From the NCBI GenBank assembly GCA_023014335.1, contig JAECYW010000035.1, positions 186,001 to 250,000 on the forward strand: a stretch of DNA of 64,000 nt, given 5' to 3'. Made by a program: the position numbers and the translations under genes. The notes beneath the pieces are model-generated. The model worked only from the letters and a program-made list of their open reading frames with translations, ran no database searches and was not told where the DNA came from. This DNA comes from Galerina marginata. Its lineage: Eukaryota > Basidiomycota > Agaricomycetes > Agaricales > Galerinaceae. Position 1 is the first letter of the stretch; each line of letters begins with the position of its first letter. Positions 46,101 through 57,344 of this stretch are shown here, piece by piece.

Positions 46101-46478
46101 GTCTGTTTCAAAAACTGCCACCCATGTGTATGTATTCTCCTCGCACTCGCTCTTTTCATCAAGCCAATGAAATTTTTCTACCAAGCGCACCTCACTACCA
46201 CGTCGTTTCAAGGAAGGTTAACACGGGAGCAATATCTCCGATTGTTAACTACCTCAGGGCAATGCTCATTGAATCCGTCTATCGTCGTTTAGGTAGGCTT
46301 TGTTCTATGTGCTTTCTTTGTGGTGAACTTATTGTGTGTGATAGCGACAATGTTCCCCGAGACGGCCAATTGGCTCACATCTGCTGATGAGTAAGTCTGA
46401 TGTCTTTTAGCCTCCATCGTGCTGATTGACAGATATTGCTTTAGAATCATTCACGTTGGAATTAATGCAGTTATTTAA
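43182..46478 (+). CDS. HAK/KUP-family high-affinity potassium transporter
   Basis: A gene of about 14 short exons. The K_trans signature GIIYSDIGTSPLYVLNGIWP follows intron 1 directly. Next are EGGSFALYQGLYP, the segment MADGIFTPAVSVTSAVAG, ITFFPGIFRAFDPS, GCEAMFAN, GQFNAASIRMSF, ALITATFSLIQQ, YIPAINWILMIATV, NLANLTNAYGFAVATVMM and FFTFGFFDALFWGASFKKVPHGAWVPL. These are the ordered hallmarks of the family, with about 12 membrane spans. A long hydrophilic C-terminus has VPHTF, VSKVRTVEGFYGVTYYIGFRDNF and finally RIIHVGINAVI. It is a plasma-membrane K+ (H+-coupled) uptake protein. The exon joins I followed keep frame throughout, so the gene looks intact. Confidence 0.9.
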
Positions 46479-46595
46479 ACTACATACATGCCTACCATTT
46501 TCACATTACCCTCACTTCTTTTGTTTTCGTAATTGCATACGTGTGTGTACTCCTGGATGAAATTTATGTAGATATACGATAAAGCGACACTTAGG

Positions 46596-48188
46596 TCACT
46601 CTTCGTCAGGGAACCAGTGAAGCCAGGGATCTGAAAGTAACTCCTTGGCTGTACTCCTGTTTTCTGGAAGCCACTGCAACATCTTACTAGCAAATTCGAG
46701 GAAAAGTTTCTTGTCTTCACCCTCCATATTCGTGACTGTATCTGCAAGACTGATACCTTGGGGAATAAAGTTCTGAAACTTGAATTCACCTTGTGAATGG
46801 ATTAGCAGCTGGGTAGTGGGTTTGTTGATTGTCAATGCAGCCTACCTTCAGAGTCAAACCACTGGGAGGTTTTGTTCCCTTGACTAAGAAGTTCCTTGGG
46901 TGGCGGCCCAAGCAACCCAATGAGCTGTGCTAGATGTGCCCGACGTGTGTATCGTTGGCGTTCCGGGTCGATTCCAGGACACAAAGAGTCTTCGTTAAAC
47001 AAATCCCACAGCTAACCTCGGATGGCTTTTAGTTGGGTTTGACGACTTACATATTTTTACTTACCATTAAGCCCAAATTCCATATATCAGTGCTGTATGT
47101 CCAAGGAGCGCCGAGAGTGGCTTCGGGAGAACGATATGGGTCGGGTTGGATGGGGTGCGTAAGAGGGTGTGAAACATCTCCGCGGGTTGCAGAATCAAAA
47201 TCAGTGATCACTGGTCTTCCAGGGCCAGATTTAGGATCGCCAAAGTTATTCCTTGAGAGGTATATGGTCCGGTCATCGAGAATTTTCCGAGGAGAGGGCT
47301 CGTCGGCTTCAGCTTTGGCAACGTCATCAAGAACAGATAGATTCTCAAGCCGAACGAGTATGTTCTCGGGTTTTATGTCTTTCAGCCATAATAAGACAAA
47401 ACCATAAACGACCATAAGCGTTGGAAAGACTGACCTGTGTGAATAATATGACACTCCGAATGAAGGTAGTCTAATCCGGTCAAAAGAAGCCATACCGTCG
47501 ATTTGAGAAGACTGGACGGGTATCGACAGTCAGGCAAGCGACGTTTTAGCAACCAAATAGGCTCCCGCATGGGTTCGTACACGAGGCACAAGTGATTTCC
47601 ATAGGTCCCGGTAATCTCGAACGACTCGAGAACAGTTCGCACATATTTGCGACCGGGATGGGACGCGTTGGAAGCAATATGCCTAGAAATCTCCAATTCA
47701 TGAAGAGCCGACGACGCATCAGCATGGTTGTTTGTGCAGACTTTCAGCGTTACGTAACGTGTAGACTTCCATGGCAAGAGTTGTCTGCTTGAGGCGACCG
47801 TTAGGGCAGTCGCTGGCATGGAGAAGATGAACACCCACCGCTGGATACTTTTGGCAAGCCAAACGGTTGAACTTCCGCCGGAGCCTACTTTCGTAACTAC
47901 TTGATAGCTTCCATTCAATACTTCTCCTAATTTTACGGGATAGAAATGGTGAGGATTATAATTAGGCTTGCGCTCTTCTTCAACGAGTGGCAAGTCGCGC
48001 GTCAATATTTGGAAAGGATTGGATACAGCAGAACCAGAAAGTGGTGTTCGAGGGCGTCCAATTGACAAAACGCGCTTTGCCCACATTGGACATAATCTTC
48101 TGTCTGCTTGGGTATTAGTGAGAGGCAAGTAGGAGAAGGAAGCGACCGAAGCAAGACTTGAGCAAGACCAAGGTCGTTCGTATTTCAT
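46596..48188 (-). CDS. SRPK-type serine/threonine protein kinase
   Basis: A multi-exon minus-strand gene of about 430-450 codons. The kinase core shows YHFYPVKLGEVL-type entry (HHFYPVKLGEVLNGSYQV), the Gly loop VGSGGSSTVWLA, RYVTLKV with the catalytic Lys, the HTDIKPENILV catalytic loop (HxD with T-D after an intron), VITDFDSA where DFG is DFD, and YRSPEATLG before YSTDIWNLG. The EVL/HFYPVKLG start and the split kinase with a variable insert are typical of SRPKs, which phosphorylate SR-protein splicing factors. The N-terminal 45 residues are Ser/Arg/Leu-rich. The spacer insert (KAEADEPSPRK) is short. An intron inside WLAKS must be removed to restore the usual spacing to RYVTLKV. DFD instead of DFG is noteworthy but seen in this group. 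Confidence 0.82.
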
Positions 48189-48429
48189 CACTTCAGGACC
48201 CGCTTGCTTACATAATTACCCGATTACGAATTTCAGCGTCCCAGACAGGGACCAGACAGACTTGCTGATGTTGTGGCCTTCCATTGAAAATGATTGAATA
48301 ATTCCCTTGCATGCTGGGCCTTGTCTCAACCCCACCTAAATCGCTAATAGATGAACAGATAGATAAATACACCACGTCATAAGTAGTAAATCAATTAGGC
48401 GCCCAAATGTGCCATTAACCCGTCACGCG

Positions 48430-48437
48430 TCACGTGA
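48430..48437. promoter_or_regulatory. TCACGTGA palindrome in a shared divergent promoter
   Basis: The 314 bp between the SRPK start (48188, minus) and the RanGAP start (48503, plus) contains TCACGTGA, preceded by CGTCACGCG. This is a perfect 8 bp palindromic E-box, 66 bp before the RanGAP ATG. It probably binds a bHLH factor and may serve both genes. Confidence 0.4.
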
Positions 48438-48502
48438 CTGATAATCCAAGAAATTTGATAAAGATTTGCCTCGATCACCTTCTACCATCATCTAGTCCTA
48501 CC

Positions 48503-49791
48503 ATGGCATCTACATCCACCTCAGCGATCCTTTCACTGCACGGGCGAGGTCTGAAACTCGACACACGAGCCGATATCGAACCTTACTTGAGAAATGTCGA
48601 TCCAACCATCCTCGAGGAGATACACTTTGGTGGCAACACGATCGGCGTCGACGCGTCGCAAGCCCTCGCAGAGTTTCTTGCCAAAGCCACTTCATTGAAG
48701 GTATGATGAATCGGATTGCCGAGCCACGTACACTTTTTACTGACTGGTGCCACTTCCAGGTTGCTGATTTCGCAGATATCTTTACCGGTCGTCTGATCTC
48801 AGAAATCCCACAAGCACTTTCAGCGATATGCGACGCGCTTATAGACAAGACGTCGCTCGTCGAGATCAACCTGAGTGATAACGCATTCGGCGGACGATCC
48901 GTGGACCCTATGGTGCCTTTCCTCACAAACAATCGGCATTTCCAGATTCTGAGGTTGAATAATAACGGGTTGGGCCCAGCGGGAGGGGAGGTCATCGCCA
49001 ATGCTCTGCACGAATCTGCGAAACTGAGCAAGGCGGAGGGGAAGAAGTCGAATCTAAGGGTAGTTATTTGTGGTCGCAATCGTCTGGAGAACGGATCGGC
49101 TCGTGCGTGGGCTGAGGCATTCGCGGAACACGGGACGCTGCAGGAGGTGCGGATGGTGCAGAATGGTATCAGGATGGAGGGTATAACCCATTTAGCGAAG
49201 GGCCTCGCGAAGAACCCTGGTATCCAGCATATCGATCTGCAAGACAATACTTTCACCGTCGATGGCGAGTTAACAGGAGTTGAAGCTTGGACTGAAGCGC
49301 TCGCCTCCTGGCCTGACTTGCATACCCTCAACCTTTCCGATTGCGTGCTTTCCTCAGATGGCGAAGTACCCTCCGTTATCGAGTCTCTAGCCAAAGGCTC
49401 GAACCCAAAGTTGCACACCCTCCAACTGCAGAATAACAACCTCGACAACGCTTCCTTTGGTGTCCTAGCCAACGCCATTTCTCAAGGCCTGGCGAACCTC
49501 ATGACTCTAGAACTGCAGTGGAACGAGGTGGAAGAGGATGATGAACATTTGGAGAACCTGGCCTTGAGCCTGAAGCAGAGAGGTGGGAAACTATTCGCGT
49601 CGGACGAGGAGGACGAGGAGGAGAAAGAGAAGGAAGAACAAGAAGCCGAAGAAGAGGAGGAAGAAGCAAAGGAGGCAGAGGAAGAAGCAGAGAAGGCTGC
49701 TGAGGTGCCTCTAGTTTCGAAAGAGTCGACCAAACCGAAGGACTCTGCCGATGAACTCGCCGATCTCTTCAACAAAGTCGAGATTCGGTAA
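48503..49791 (+). CDS. rna1: Ran GTPase-activating protein 1 (RanGAP/Rna1)
   Basis: Two exons (48503-48700, 48760-49791) encode about 409 residues. Leucine-rich repeats run from residue 5 to about 335: LEEIHFGGNTIGVDASQALA, LVEINLSDNAFGG, FQILRLNNNGLGPAGG, IQHIDLQDNTFTVDG, LHTLNLSDCVL, LHTLQLQNNNL, LMTLELQWNEVEEDD. The catalytic Arg equivalent sits in the early repeat ADIFTGRLISEIP. ICGRNRLENGSA is highly characteristic of RanGAP. A Glu/Lys-rich acidic tail follows, then DELADLFNKVEIR. It stimulates GTP hydrolysis by Ran in the cytoplasm, giving direction to nuclear transport. The intron lies exactly between ATSLK and VADFADIF, so the frame is secure. Confidence 0.94.
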
Positions 49792-50004
49792 TGGATATTT
49801 TTTCGCACTTCTGGGGGTCAACTTACGATATCCACATCACCTTTTCCATCTTTCCCGTTCTCCTACACATTACCAATATACCATATACCAAAGCAAATTT
49901 TGATAGAAGGCGAAATACATGTACCCATACAATGTAGGCTAGGCAGGGTAGGCACTAAATCTATATAACATAATATGGGGGATTACGACATATGAACCGA
50001 TATC

Positions 50005-51392
50005 CTATCGGACCTTACAAACGATCCACCTTCCTTCAACACCTTCTTTCCGCCGAACATGGCCTGCGGAGACTTTAGAAACCAGCCAATGCTCCACCTC
50101 AACACTCTGCTCGTGATTGAGAACAGACTCCAAGCACATTGTCCGTGAAAGCCAGGATTTTGTCTCCGCCGATGCTTGATCGCATGAGAGCTCTCGATAA
50201 GCAGAACGAAGGACGTTCCATGTCGTATCGGCGGCTTTCTTCCTCAAGGCGTCCAGGAGAAATAGGACGGCTTCCAGTCCTTTGTTGGGATCGGCCCTGG
50301 GGGATAGTGGATTTTTCAGCTCTGTTCCCGATAGAGATGCGACCAGTACAGATTTAATGGATGCCTTCTGAGAAAGTCCCGCAAACTTGGCGTAGTTCCT
50401 CATTCGCAGGCATTTCGTGAGCGACGCCAGCCATTTTGAGGCTTCAGATTTTTGTGGTAGCAAGCTTGTCGGTATTGACTCGAGCTGCTGATAATAGGTA
50501 CTTTGGGATGGATAGGAAGCCACGATGTGATGTAGGAGGGAGATCAAAACGCTGTAGATGGAAGGTGGGGGTAGTTTCAAGCTTTGCGGGTGCTCAGCTC
50601 TTGGAGGGAAGAGGTGAGGTATGACGGAGATCGTTTGCTTTGGCGATTCGAAGATGACAGAAAGATATAGGGAGGTTTCGTAGACTGGTATGTTTTGGTT
50701 GAGGTAAGACCTTTAGTTGAGTATATCAAGTAGCTACAGACCTTCGAGTGCAAATGCGTCATCTCTGGCGGAGGAAGCTACGCCTTCTCTCAACTTCCCT
50801 ATGGACAGGGTCGTAAATCAGTCGGCATTCGAGGTGGGATGAGTGTTGGTAAAACTAAAATCTCACGGAAAAGAATAAGAACGTTCTCTTGAGCGTCGAC
50901 TCGTTGTCTTTTCTCGTTCTCGGACTCTGAGGTAGTTCTTGGGTGTTTCTTGAAGACATTATCCACCTAGCCAAGAAATTATATGTCAACACATCCGAAG
51001 GAAAATGGACGGCGATGAAGATACCTTCTCTTGGATAAAGTTTCGGTATTCTTCTTGTGTTTTGTGGTTTTTTAAGCTGTGGAGCTGGAGTTCTATAATG
51101 ACCCAGCCAGAATATGGTTCGTGGAAGAAGCGTACTCATCGCCGTCTTTCTCCAAACCGCTGCTTCTACTCACGGACGCCATTAGGTCCATCCGCCTCCT
51201 GGCGGCGGCCACTGGATCCAATACAGTAGGGGTTCTTGTTACCTCTGGCGACTGGGACTTGTAGATGGCAGGCGCTGTTCCTCTTGAAGAAGGCGGAGTA
51301 GCTCCCCTTCCCCGTCCACGACCTCGAGATCGCCAGCCTCGTTCCCCGTGTCCACGCTGAGACCCTCGGTCAGCGTTCCTCCAATCGGACAT
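50005..51392 (-). CDS. SAC3/THP3-like (SAC3/GANP family) protein
   Basis: A five-exon reconstruction gives about 380 residues. Exon 1 encodes an Arg/Gly-rich N-terminus (RGRGRGRG) and a Pro/Thr stretch. Frame-based joins then give LKNHKTQEEYRNFIQEK, VDNVFKKHPRTTSESENEK, VLILFRKLREGVASSARDD, and ALEVYETSLYLSVIFESPKQ. The last segment and the following helices (KFAGLSQKASIKSVLV, NVLRSAYREL) resemble the SAC3/GANP/PCI region of Thp3- or LENG8-type proteins of mRNA export and transcription elongation. I am fairly sure of the gene, less of the family and of each splice site; competing donors give introns under 30 bp, which I rejected. Confidence 0.6.
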
Positions 51393-51802
51393 CCTGCATT
51401 AAAATTTGGTTCGGAAAATCTAGGTTCCTGGGCAAAATACGAGAAACTCAGTCGAAGTGGGTGGTGGTTCGGGATGAGGAAACTTGACGGCCCGGATAGC
51501 CGGAAAAGCTTTCAAAGAACCTCATGCCGGAAGTGGAAGGAAGCTACGTTCTACCAATACCCTTTGGCTCTAGCCTCCTGGTTTCTTCGGAAATGGAGCT
51601 TTTCTGACCCTCTTTCGCACCTGCACGGAGCTTGGCAGGGTTTATAAAGTAACCGCGGTCGTCGTTTTCAACCGCCACGCAGCCAAGGGGCGCAATATTA
51701 CATAAATCGTTTGCAAGGACTTTCTTTCCTCTTCTTTCACCATCACTCTGCTTAGGAGGAGTTGGAACCACTAGAATTTACCATTTCTTTCTCGACTACA
51801 GC
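51393..51802. other. Divergent promoter region
   Basis: About 410 bp between the SAC3-like and DUF3605 genes. CT-rich patches precede the ATG at 51803. No gene seen. Confidence 0.4.
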
Positions 51803-52886
51803 ATGACAGCTCCCAGTTATACCAACGGTGTTTCTCACCTTACCAAAGCCGATGTGCCACTTCGTACTGGACCACCCACGAGGGAAGAGCTGCTGGTCCA
51901 TTACCCTGCAAAGTTTACGTGGAGTCAGCTCAAGACTTTTGTGAACTCTGGGTTGGACTCTATCCGTAGGCCTTTGGTCTAGAAGCTGACGAGAGTTTTA
52001 GGGACCTTGGCCTCCTTAAGCGGGACAGGACATTGCAGAAACGGTACGATGAATGGGCTGTTGGAATGAAAGAGCAGTATGGATCGATTGGTGAGGTCAT
52101 TCTTGGTGATAAACCGGGGTTAACTGGCTGATACATCTTATGCAGTCAACTACCTTATTGACCACCGGTTACGGTGGGGTCAACCCGATACCCAATCTCT
52201 TCTCAAATCTTTTCTGGAGGACCATAGTCCCTCCAACGGAGCCAACGGGGTGTCTCTTGCTGAAAATATGTCTGCTAGCCCACCCGCTTATTTCACCTGG
52301 GAAACTCCCAAGCGGTACATCAGTATCATACAGAACGACTGGCCATATTCAGGTAAGAGCTTTGCAACGTAAACACTCACGGGACGGCCAGCTCATCTAT
52401 CGCCCGTTGTTTTTTTTTTTGGCACGCAGTACCGCCAGAAATAGAACACACATTAATCTGGACTAAAGTACCTATTTATCACTCAGACTTGGTTGCTTCC
52501 ACTGTCCAAGCCAGAATCGAACAGGATGGGTTATGGGGCTTCACTGGAAACGACTCGCCGCCCCCTTCGCCCTCCAACCTCCCTTCGTGCCTGCCAGCGC
52601 TCGCAGAATGGGGAATCACTAAGGACAAAATGATCAAGTCGTCTCCTCCCACAGTAGAGGAAGCGGAGCTCATCGAGAGAGCTGGCAGCGAGGTCCAGAG
52701 ATTCGTGAAAAATAGGTGGCATGAGAACGAGTGGGAGACCGCGTGGTTCGTCAATCCTCCTGTCAGTGAATTTCCTTGGTTATGGGAATGTACCAAATTT
52801 TGAAAATCATGGCTCATTTATTGTTACAGAGATTACAGAGTGTCCCAGGCCTAGCACATATCCATGTTTTCGCTCGTCGAAAATAA
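51803..52886 (+). CDS. DUF3605 family protein (N-acetylglucosamine-induced protein 1-like)
   Basis: A five-exon plus-strand gene of about 255 residues. After FTWSQLKTFVNS comes GDLGLLKRD, YDEWAVGMK, VNYLIDHRLRWGQP, then ISIIQNDWPYSVPPEIEHTLIWTKVPIY, the strongest DUF3605 signature (a WPY motif followed by H-x-L-I-W-x-K). A Pro-rich insertion follows, and the end is RWHENEWETAWFVNPPRLQSVPGLAHIHVFARRK. The W-E-x-x-W-F-x-N-P end with His in the last helix is typical. Fungal members are annotated as N-acetylglucosamine-induced protein 1, of unknown molecular function, probably cytosolic. Confidence 0.8.
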
Positions 52887-53454
52887 ATCATGTGGGCTGT
52901 ACGTGAGTTAATAGATCGTGGACTCGGGCCATGCATTAGATTTTCTTATAACTTAAACTCCCCTTCTTGGATTCGATAAATAGATGTTTTGTATATCTGC
53001 CTAACTCTTACTGGACTTGCTTCGGTATTAGGCCCCCCTTTACTTACGGCTTGCTAGGAAAGTACCTGACGGTATGTTATCAATTGTTCTGGACTAAACT
53101 TTGCACCTTCGTCTGGCCAGAAAGAATTCTCATTCAACTTTATTGTTCCAGCTCCTACCCCTTGAGCGAACTTAGCAAACGGTTAACGTAACCACAACCT
53201 TTTAAATGGCAAGAGTTGAGGTGCTTTTTACATAACCCCCCTCCTTAGGTTTGTTTACACAGCCAGATTCGGATTTAGTCAGAAAAAACGGTCTCTGAAA
53301 GCCGTTAGCAAAGCAAGTTTTCTCACATATGAACCCACCACTTGACCTTTCCATGGCCCTGGTCACAGGTGCCCCAATCCATGTCGCCAGAGGTTTTGAA
53401 GAGTAAACAGGTGTGTCGAGAATGAGCCTCACGATGACTCCATTCGTTTCCAAC
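52887..53454. other. Intergenic region, no gene seen
   Basis: About 570 bp separating the DUF3605 gene from the NACHT relic. No supported frame. Confidence 0.35.
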
Positions 53455-54900
53455 AGGGTTTAACCACGAGCACGTCGCTGCAGGCGCCCAACACAACTCT
53501 GGTGATGTATCGGCCCAACCCAAGTGCCATTCAGGGACTGCGTCACTATCCTGAACCACATAATGGTTTAGGCTACGATACTGGAGTACACATACTCGGT
53601 CTTGTGCCTTCATGGGCCAGCTGGGTAGGAAAGTCTACTATTCTACGACCAATCGCTCAAGTGCTATTCTAGAAGAGCCAGGAAAGCCTCCTTAGTATCG
53701 GCAGCCTCTTTCGTCGAACTGCTTCGAATTGCAACGCGCCGGGATACCTCCGATCACTTCATCGCGACCATTGCATTGCATTCCAGCAGATTCCGGCTTC
53801 ACCCTCTCGATCCCTGCTACTCGGTATCACATCGAGGTAGCAATGGAAAACGACCTCCTTATAATTTCACTCTCCTGTGGAACCAAGAACTGTCACTGAT
53901 AATTTCCCCGCTCCTTTTTGTCCGCTCCGACCCATGCTTCGACGCTGTCCAATTACCTCCCATCATCGTCCTTGATAGCCTCGACGAATGCTTCGACCCC
54001 GATATGCAATGCGGGATTCTGCAAATGCTGTGTCGCATCTTCCCATTCCACTTACTGTGCTAGTGGGAAGGCGCATAGAATATCATTTCCGCAGTGCATT
54101 TGCTTCTGGATGTTTAAATGAATCGTCTTCACGAGTATCTCTAGGCAAATCCTACAAACACTGGCAGAGTGCCGATATTAGGGACTTGCTTTCTAAAGGG
54201 TTCAAATCAATTCATGAAACCTATCTTCTAAGGTCTTGCCTCTATAAACTTCACCCTTGGCCATCCTAAGACCCCATTGACAAACTCGTTAATAAGGCTT
54301 CTGGACAGCTTATCTATGGTTCGACTGTTGGTAAATTCATTGAGTCCCTGGACGCAACCCGGCGAAACAGCTAATATCGTACTACTGTCCGATTTCATTC
54401 AATTCGTACAAGGGGTGGACGTGTGACCCGACTGTCCGAAATTTTGGTTTCGTACACCTTCTAAATTAAGGAGGACCCTGGAGTTTTGGCGCTCATTTTG
54501 GACCCTATATTACCTTATTTGGGTTGATTTTTGGACAGGGGATTGGGACAAAAGCCTTGGGACATGGGACAGGTGTGACATTTAGGACAAATCTGAGGTC
54601 CCTGTGACGCGGGACGTCCGAATTGAAGGAAATCGGACAGTAGACACAATTAACGCAGGGATATTGAAACCGTTCGAGCAGTCGGAAGCACATTATTCCA
54701 CATCACAGCATCCACCCAACAGCCTTGTCCAGTGACGAAATTCTTGAGACCCTGTTACACCTGGAGCTTGGTGTTATTCGACGTTTGCTTCTCGTTTGAG
54801 ATCTCTTCTTTACTTATGCTCATATGGCACTGTTGTTGACTACATTGGGGTTTTCATCTGAGGTAAGTTGAGATCCAGTCAATTCTGAGTTAATGCAGGT
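53455..54900 (+). pseudogene. NACHT (STAND NTPase, NLR-like) pseudogene
   Basis: Fragments in changing frames match the agaricomycete NACHT layout. VAAGAQHNSGDVSAQPKCHSGT (about 53469-53534) is the linker that precedes NACHT. Then comes a Walker A site, 53614-53642, in which a one-base deletion after GPAG gives an in-frame TAG instead of GKST. LDSLDECFDPD (53969-54003) is Walker B. KHWQSADIRDLLSKGFKSIH (about 54156-54215), WPS, and STVGKFIESLDATRR follow. After a 256 bp insertion, SSDEILETLLHLELGVIRRLLL (about 54731-54798) continues the post-NACHT helices. Several stops occur. Intact relatives are regulators of nonself recognition or cell death. This copy cannot give a functional ATPase. Confidence 0.75.
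54385..54640. mobile_element. MITE-like inverted-repeat element inserted in the NACHT pseudogene
   Basis: The left end CTGTCCGATTTCATTCAATTCG is matched by the reverse complement of the right end (54619-54640) with one mismatch (A/C). TA flanks each side (54383-54384 and 54641-54642), as expected for a Tc1/mariner-type target duplication. The 256 bp between them has no coding capacity and is rich in GGGAC motifs. NACHT homology stops before it and resumes after it. A copy of ACTGTCCGA also occurs internally near 54430. Superfamily assignment is inference. Confidence 0.75.
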
Positions 54901-55691
54901 GTGTTTATGTTGACTTTCTTCCGCATTATATCCTCCCTTGACTGAATTGCCAGTGAATCCTTGGGATGCCAGTGGTATTCGGTCGATCGCTTCGACGGAA
55001 TTTGAATCTAACAGTTGTACCACAGCTCTCTTGTTGACAACTCATGAACTCCACTAAGCCGTTCAGGAATCCGACCTAGAAAACGTGCCTTCGTCGTATG
55101 GAAGGCAAATCATAGGTTTAGATTGCACTTCTGAATTTCAACTATGGATCAAAAGATATGAACTAGTCATACATAATTTCTTAGACTCTCAAGGACCAGG
55201 CAGAGGCAGCGGCGAGCTGCACTTTGGGCGCAGGAAGTTTCTTCGATTTCTACACTGTGTAACGGTGGCTAGCTAGACCTCTTAACATTTATCCTATGAC
55301 TGGGGTTTAGTGATATTTCGTGTTGGTGAGAAGGGGCATATTCTGGGTATATAGTTTAGACTGTAATGTAACGACAGCGATGTAAATATGACTGAGGTAA
55401 ATGTGCTACACACAACCGGGGAAAAAGAGAAAGCAACCTACATCTACAGAACACAACAGAGAGGCCATCTACATAGGAAACGAGTCTACATCGAAGATTA
55501 CTTTAAATAAATATAAATGTTCGTTAAGATTAGCATACAGTTAGCCAGAAGGTATTTGCAACTGCGTGTCGTAAGCGATTGGCTTTGTTTTTGGACAAGG
55601 CAGGGTATCGTCGCAGCTCAGAAAGCCGTGTGGGTAGTCGTCGAGTGGTTGAAACTCAAGAGTCGAGTCAGTCTAAGTTAGGTGTTAGTAA
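54901..55691. other. Intergenic / relic region, no gene seen
   Basis: About 790 bp after the NACHT relic and before the end of glycosyltransferase copy 2. A short frame around 55085-55276 might be more of the NLR tail, but no motif supports it. Confidence 0.35.
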
Positions 55692-57344
55692 TTAGTAAAA
55701 CCGGTTGCTCATAGGTATCCTCCCGTCCACCAAACGCCTGTGTACGATGTTGCTCGTGAAAGAGGACCACTAACGATTTAAAAGGTAGTCAGTAAACCAG
55801 GAAGATAGATCAAAAAGTTGGACGAACCCCATTGCCAATAAAGACCGACGCCTTTCTCGCAAGTTCCATGTCTAAGGCCATAGCGACATCCTTCCCCTCC
55901 CTGTCGAGAATCAAGTCGTGACTAGTTGCAACGACTTTCCAACCGTCGGCCATCATAATTTTCTTGACCTCGTCCAGCCATCCACTTTTGTCGTTCGTCA
56001 AGAGGAACAGCACATCGAGTGTTTCCTTTCCGCCTTGCTCCTCTACGGCCCTCAGATATTCCGTCCGCGAATCCCGGATTTTCTGCAATATTTCCTCGTC
56101 GGAAGGTAAGCAATGCTTCATGTACAATGCTTCATTTTCAGGTGTGTTCGTGCCCCAGCCGCCGCCTGGAGGAGGTGTGAACTTGTCTGGAAGAAAGTCG
56201 AGCAGATTCCAGCTGTAGAATGTGGAATTCCAGTTGGAGAGGGAGAGACAGGCCTGTTTGAAGTCTCCTCTGCGCAGGTGGATCGCCAACATCCGGCTGA
56301 ATGGATCGACTGTAACCACTTCTTCGCCGGTTGCAGTGTCTTTGGGTTCCATGAAAATGCCTTTGTTGCTTTCCACTAATCTCTCTATTGTAGGTGATAC
56401 TCCGAGGAGCTGAGAAACGGGTGATTTGGAAAACACATCCCACAACGAGAGCACTTTCCAAGAACCCCACACCCAGAGGTCAAACACCTGCGGATAACTG
56501 TCTTCCTCCATACTTGCCGCCTGTACCTCAATGCAGGATTCCGGGGCCTCGAGCAGGATCTTCTGCCATGTTGCGAAAACCACTGAGCCTGTTTCGTTCA
56601 CAAGCGCTGGTTTGACCTCACGCGTGTTGATAATGCGGCGTCTTTCTGGCGGACAGACGACCTCGTACCACTTCTCGGATATCGATCTTGGGGCAGGGTC
56701 ATTGGGTCCCCATGAGCCACCAACTGAAGGTCCAGAGATGAGTGCAGGCAGTGGAGTGATGGGAGGCCATTCAATAGCCTTCTCCTTGGGCCACGGATAA
56801 TAGTCTTCTTTCCATATGTAATCGGCAAAAACATAAGCGCGGTTTGATTTGTACGCAAGGTAGGTGTCCATAAGTCTGGTGGAAAAGTGCGATTTTTTTA
56901 AAATACGACAATAACGAAACCAACAAGGACGCACCGTTCGTTAAGAACATTATTCCACCCCAATAGCTGGATTTCGGATTGAAATTTAACGTAGCGTCCG
57001 TTCCAACCCTCAGGAAATGGCAGGTCCAGGTTGTGTTGCGGTAGGTCTTGTATCTGTTTTTTAAGCGCCCTATACGAAGGGGGATAGTCGGGGTCGACCA
57101 CTACGGCTTCTTCTTCTTCCTCGTCGACCAACCCTGTAGTAGTGGTGCTGGACGGCGGTGTTCTGTTGCCCGTGGTTGTGATGCTCAGCCCAAGTGGAAA
57201 TCTTTCTGCAACAGCCGACCAAGACACTGGGTCATAGAAATAAGTGAGAGACAGTAAAACAGTGCCGATAACGAGGAGTGGCAAGAGGAATATGCGTCGA
57301 GACCTGCGCGGCATTGCCTTGACCACAGAGGTGAACATGGACAT
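55692..57344 (-). CDS. O-fucosyltransferase-like type II membrane protein, copy 2
   Basis: Three exons on the minus strand, about 530 residues. N-terminal basic residues (PRRSRR) precede one membrane span (IFLLPLLVIGTVLLSLTYF), then a Thr-rich stalk, LPQHNLDLPFPEGWNGRYVKF and an intron placed exactly as in copy 1, before LMDTYLAYKSNRAYVFADY. The donor-site motif reads LAIHLRRGDF (copy 1 has IHVRRGDF). The C-terminus is VFIGNG, an intron, then WSSFTSNIVHRRLVDGR, again matching copy 1. Substrate unknown; a Golgi GDP-fucose-dependent transferase fold is the best guess. It lies about 40 kb from copy 1 and in opposite orientation. Confidence 0.8.

Noticed and set aside
48510..49478. 322-residue minus-strand open frame
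   Set aside because: Complementary to the RanGAP leucine-rich repeats; the sense strand is clearly the coding one.
49482..49808. Ser-rich minus-strand frame
   Set aside because: Antisense of the Glu/Lys acidic tail of RanGAP; poly-Ser arises from complementing GAG/GAA runs.
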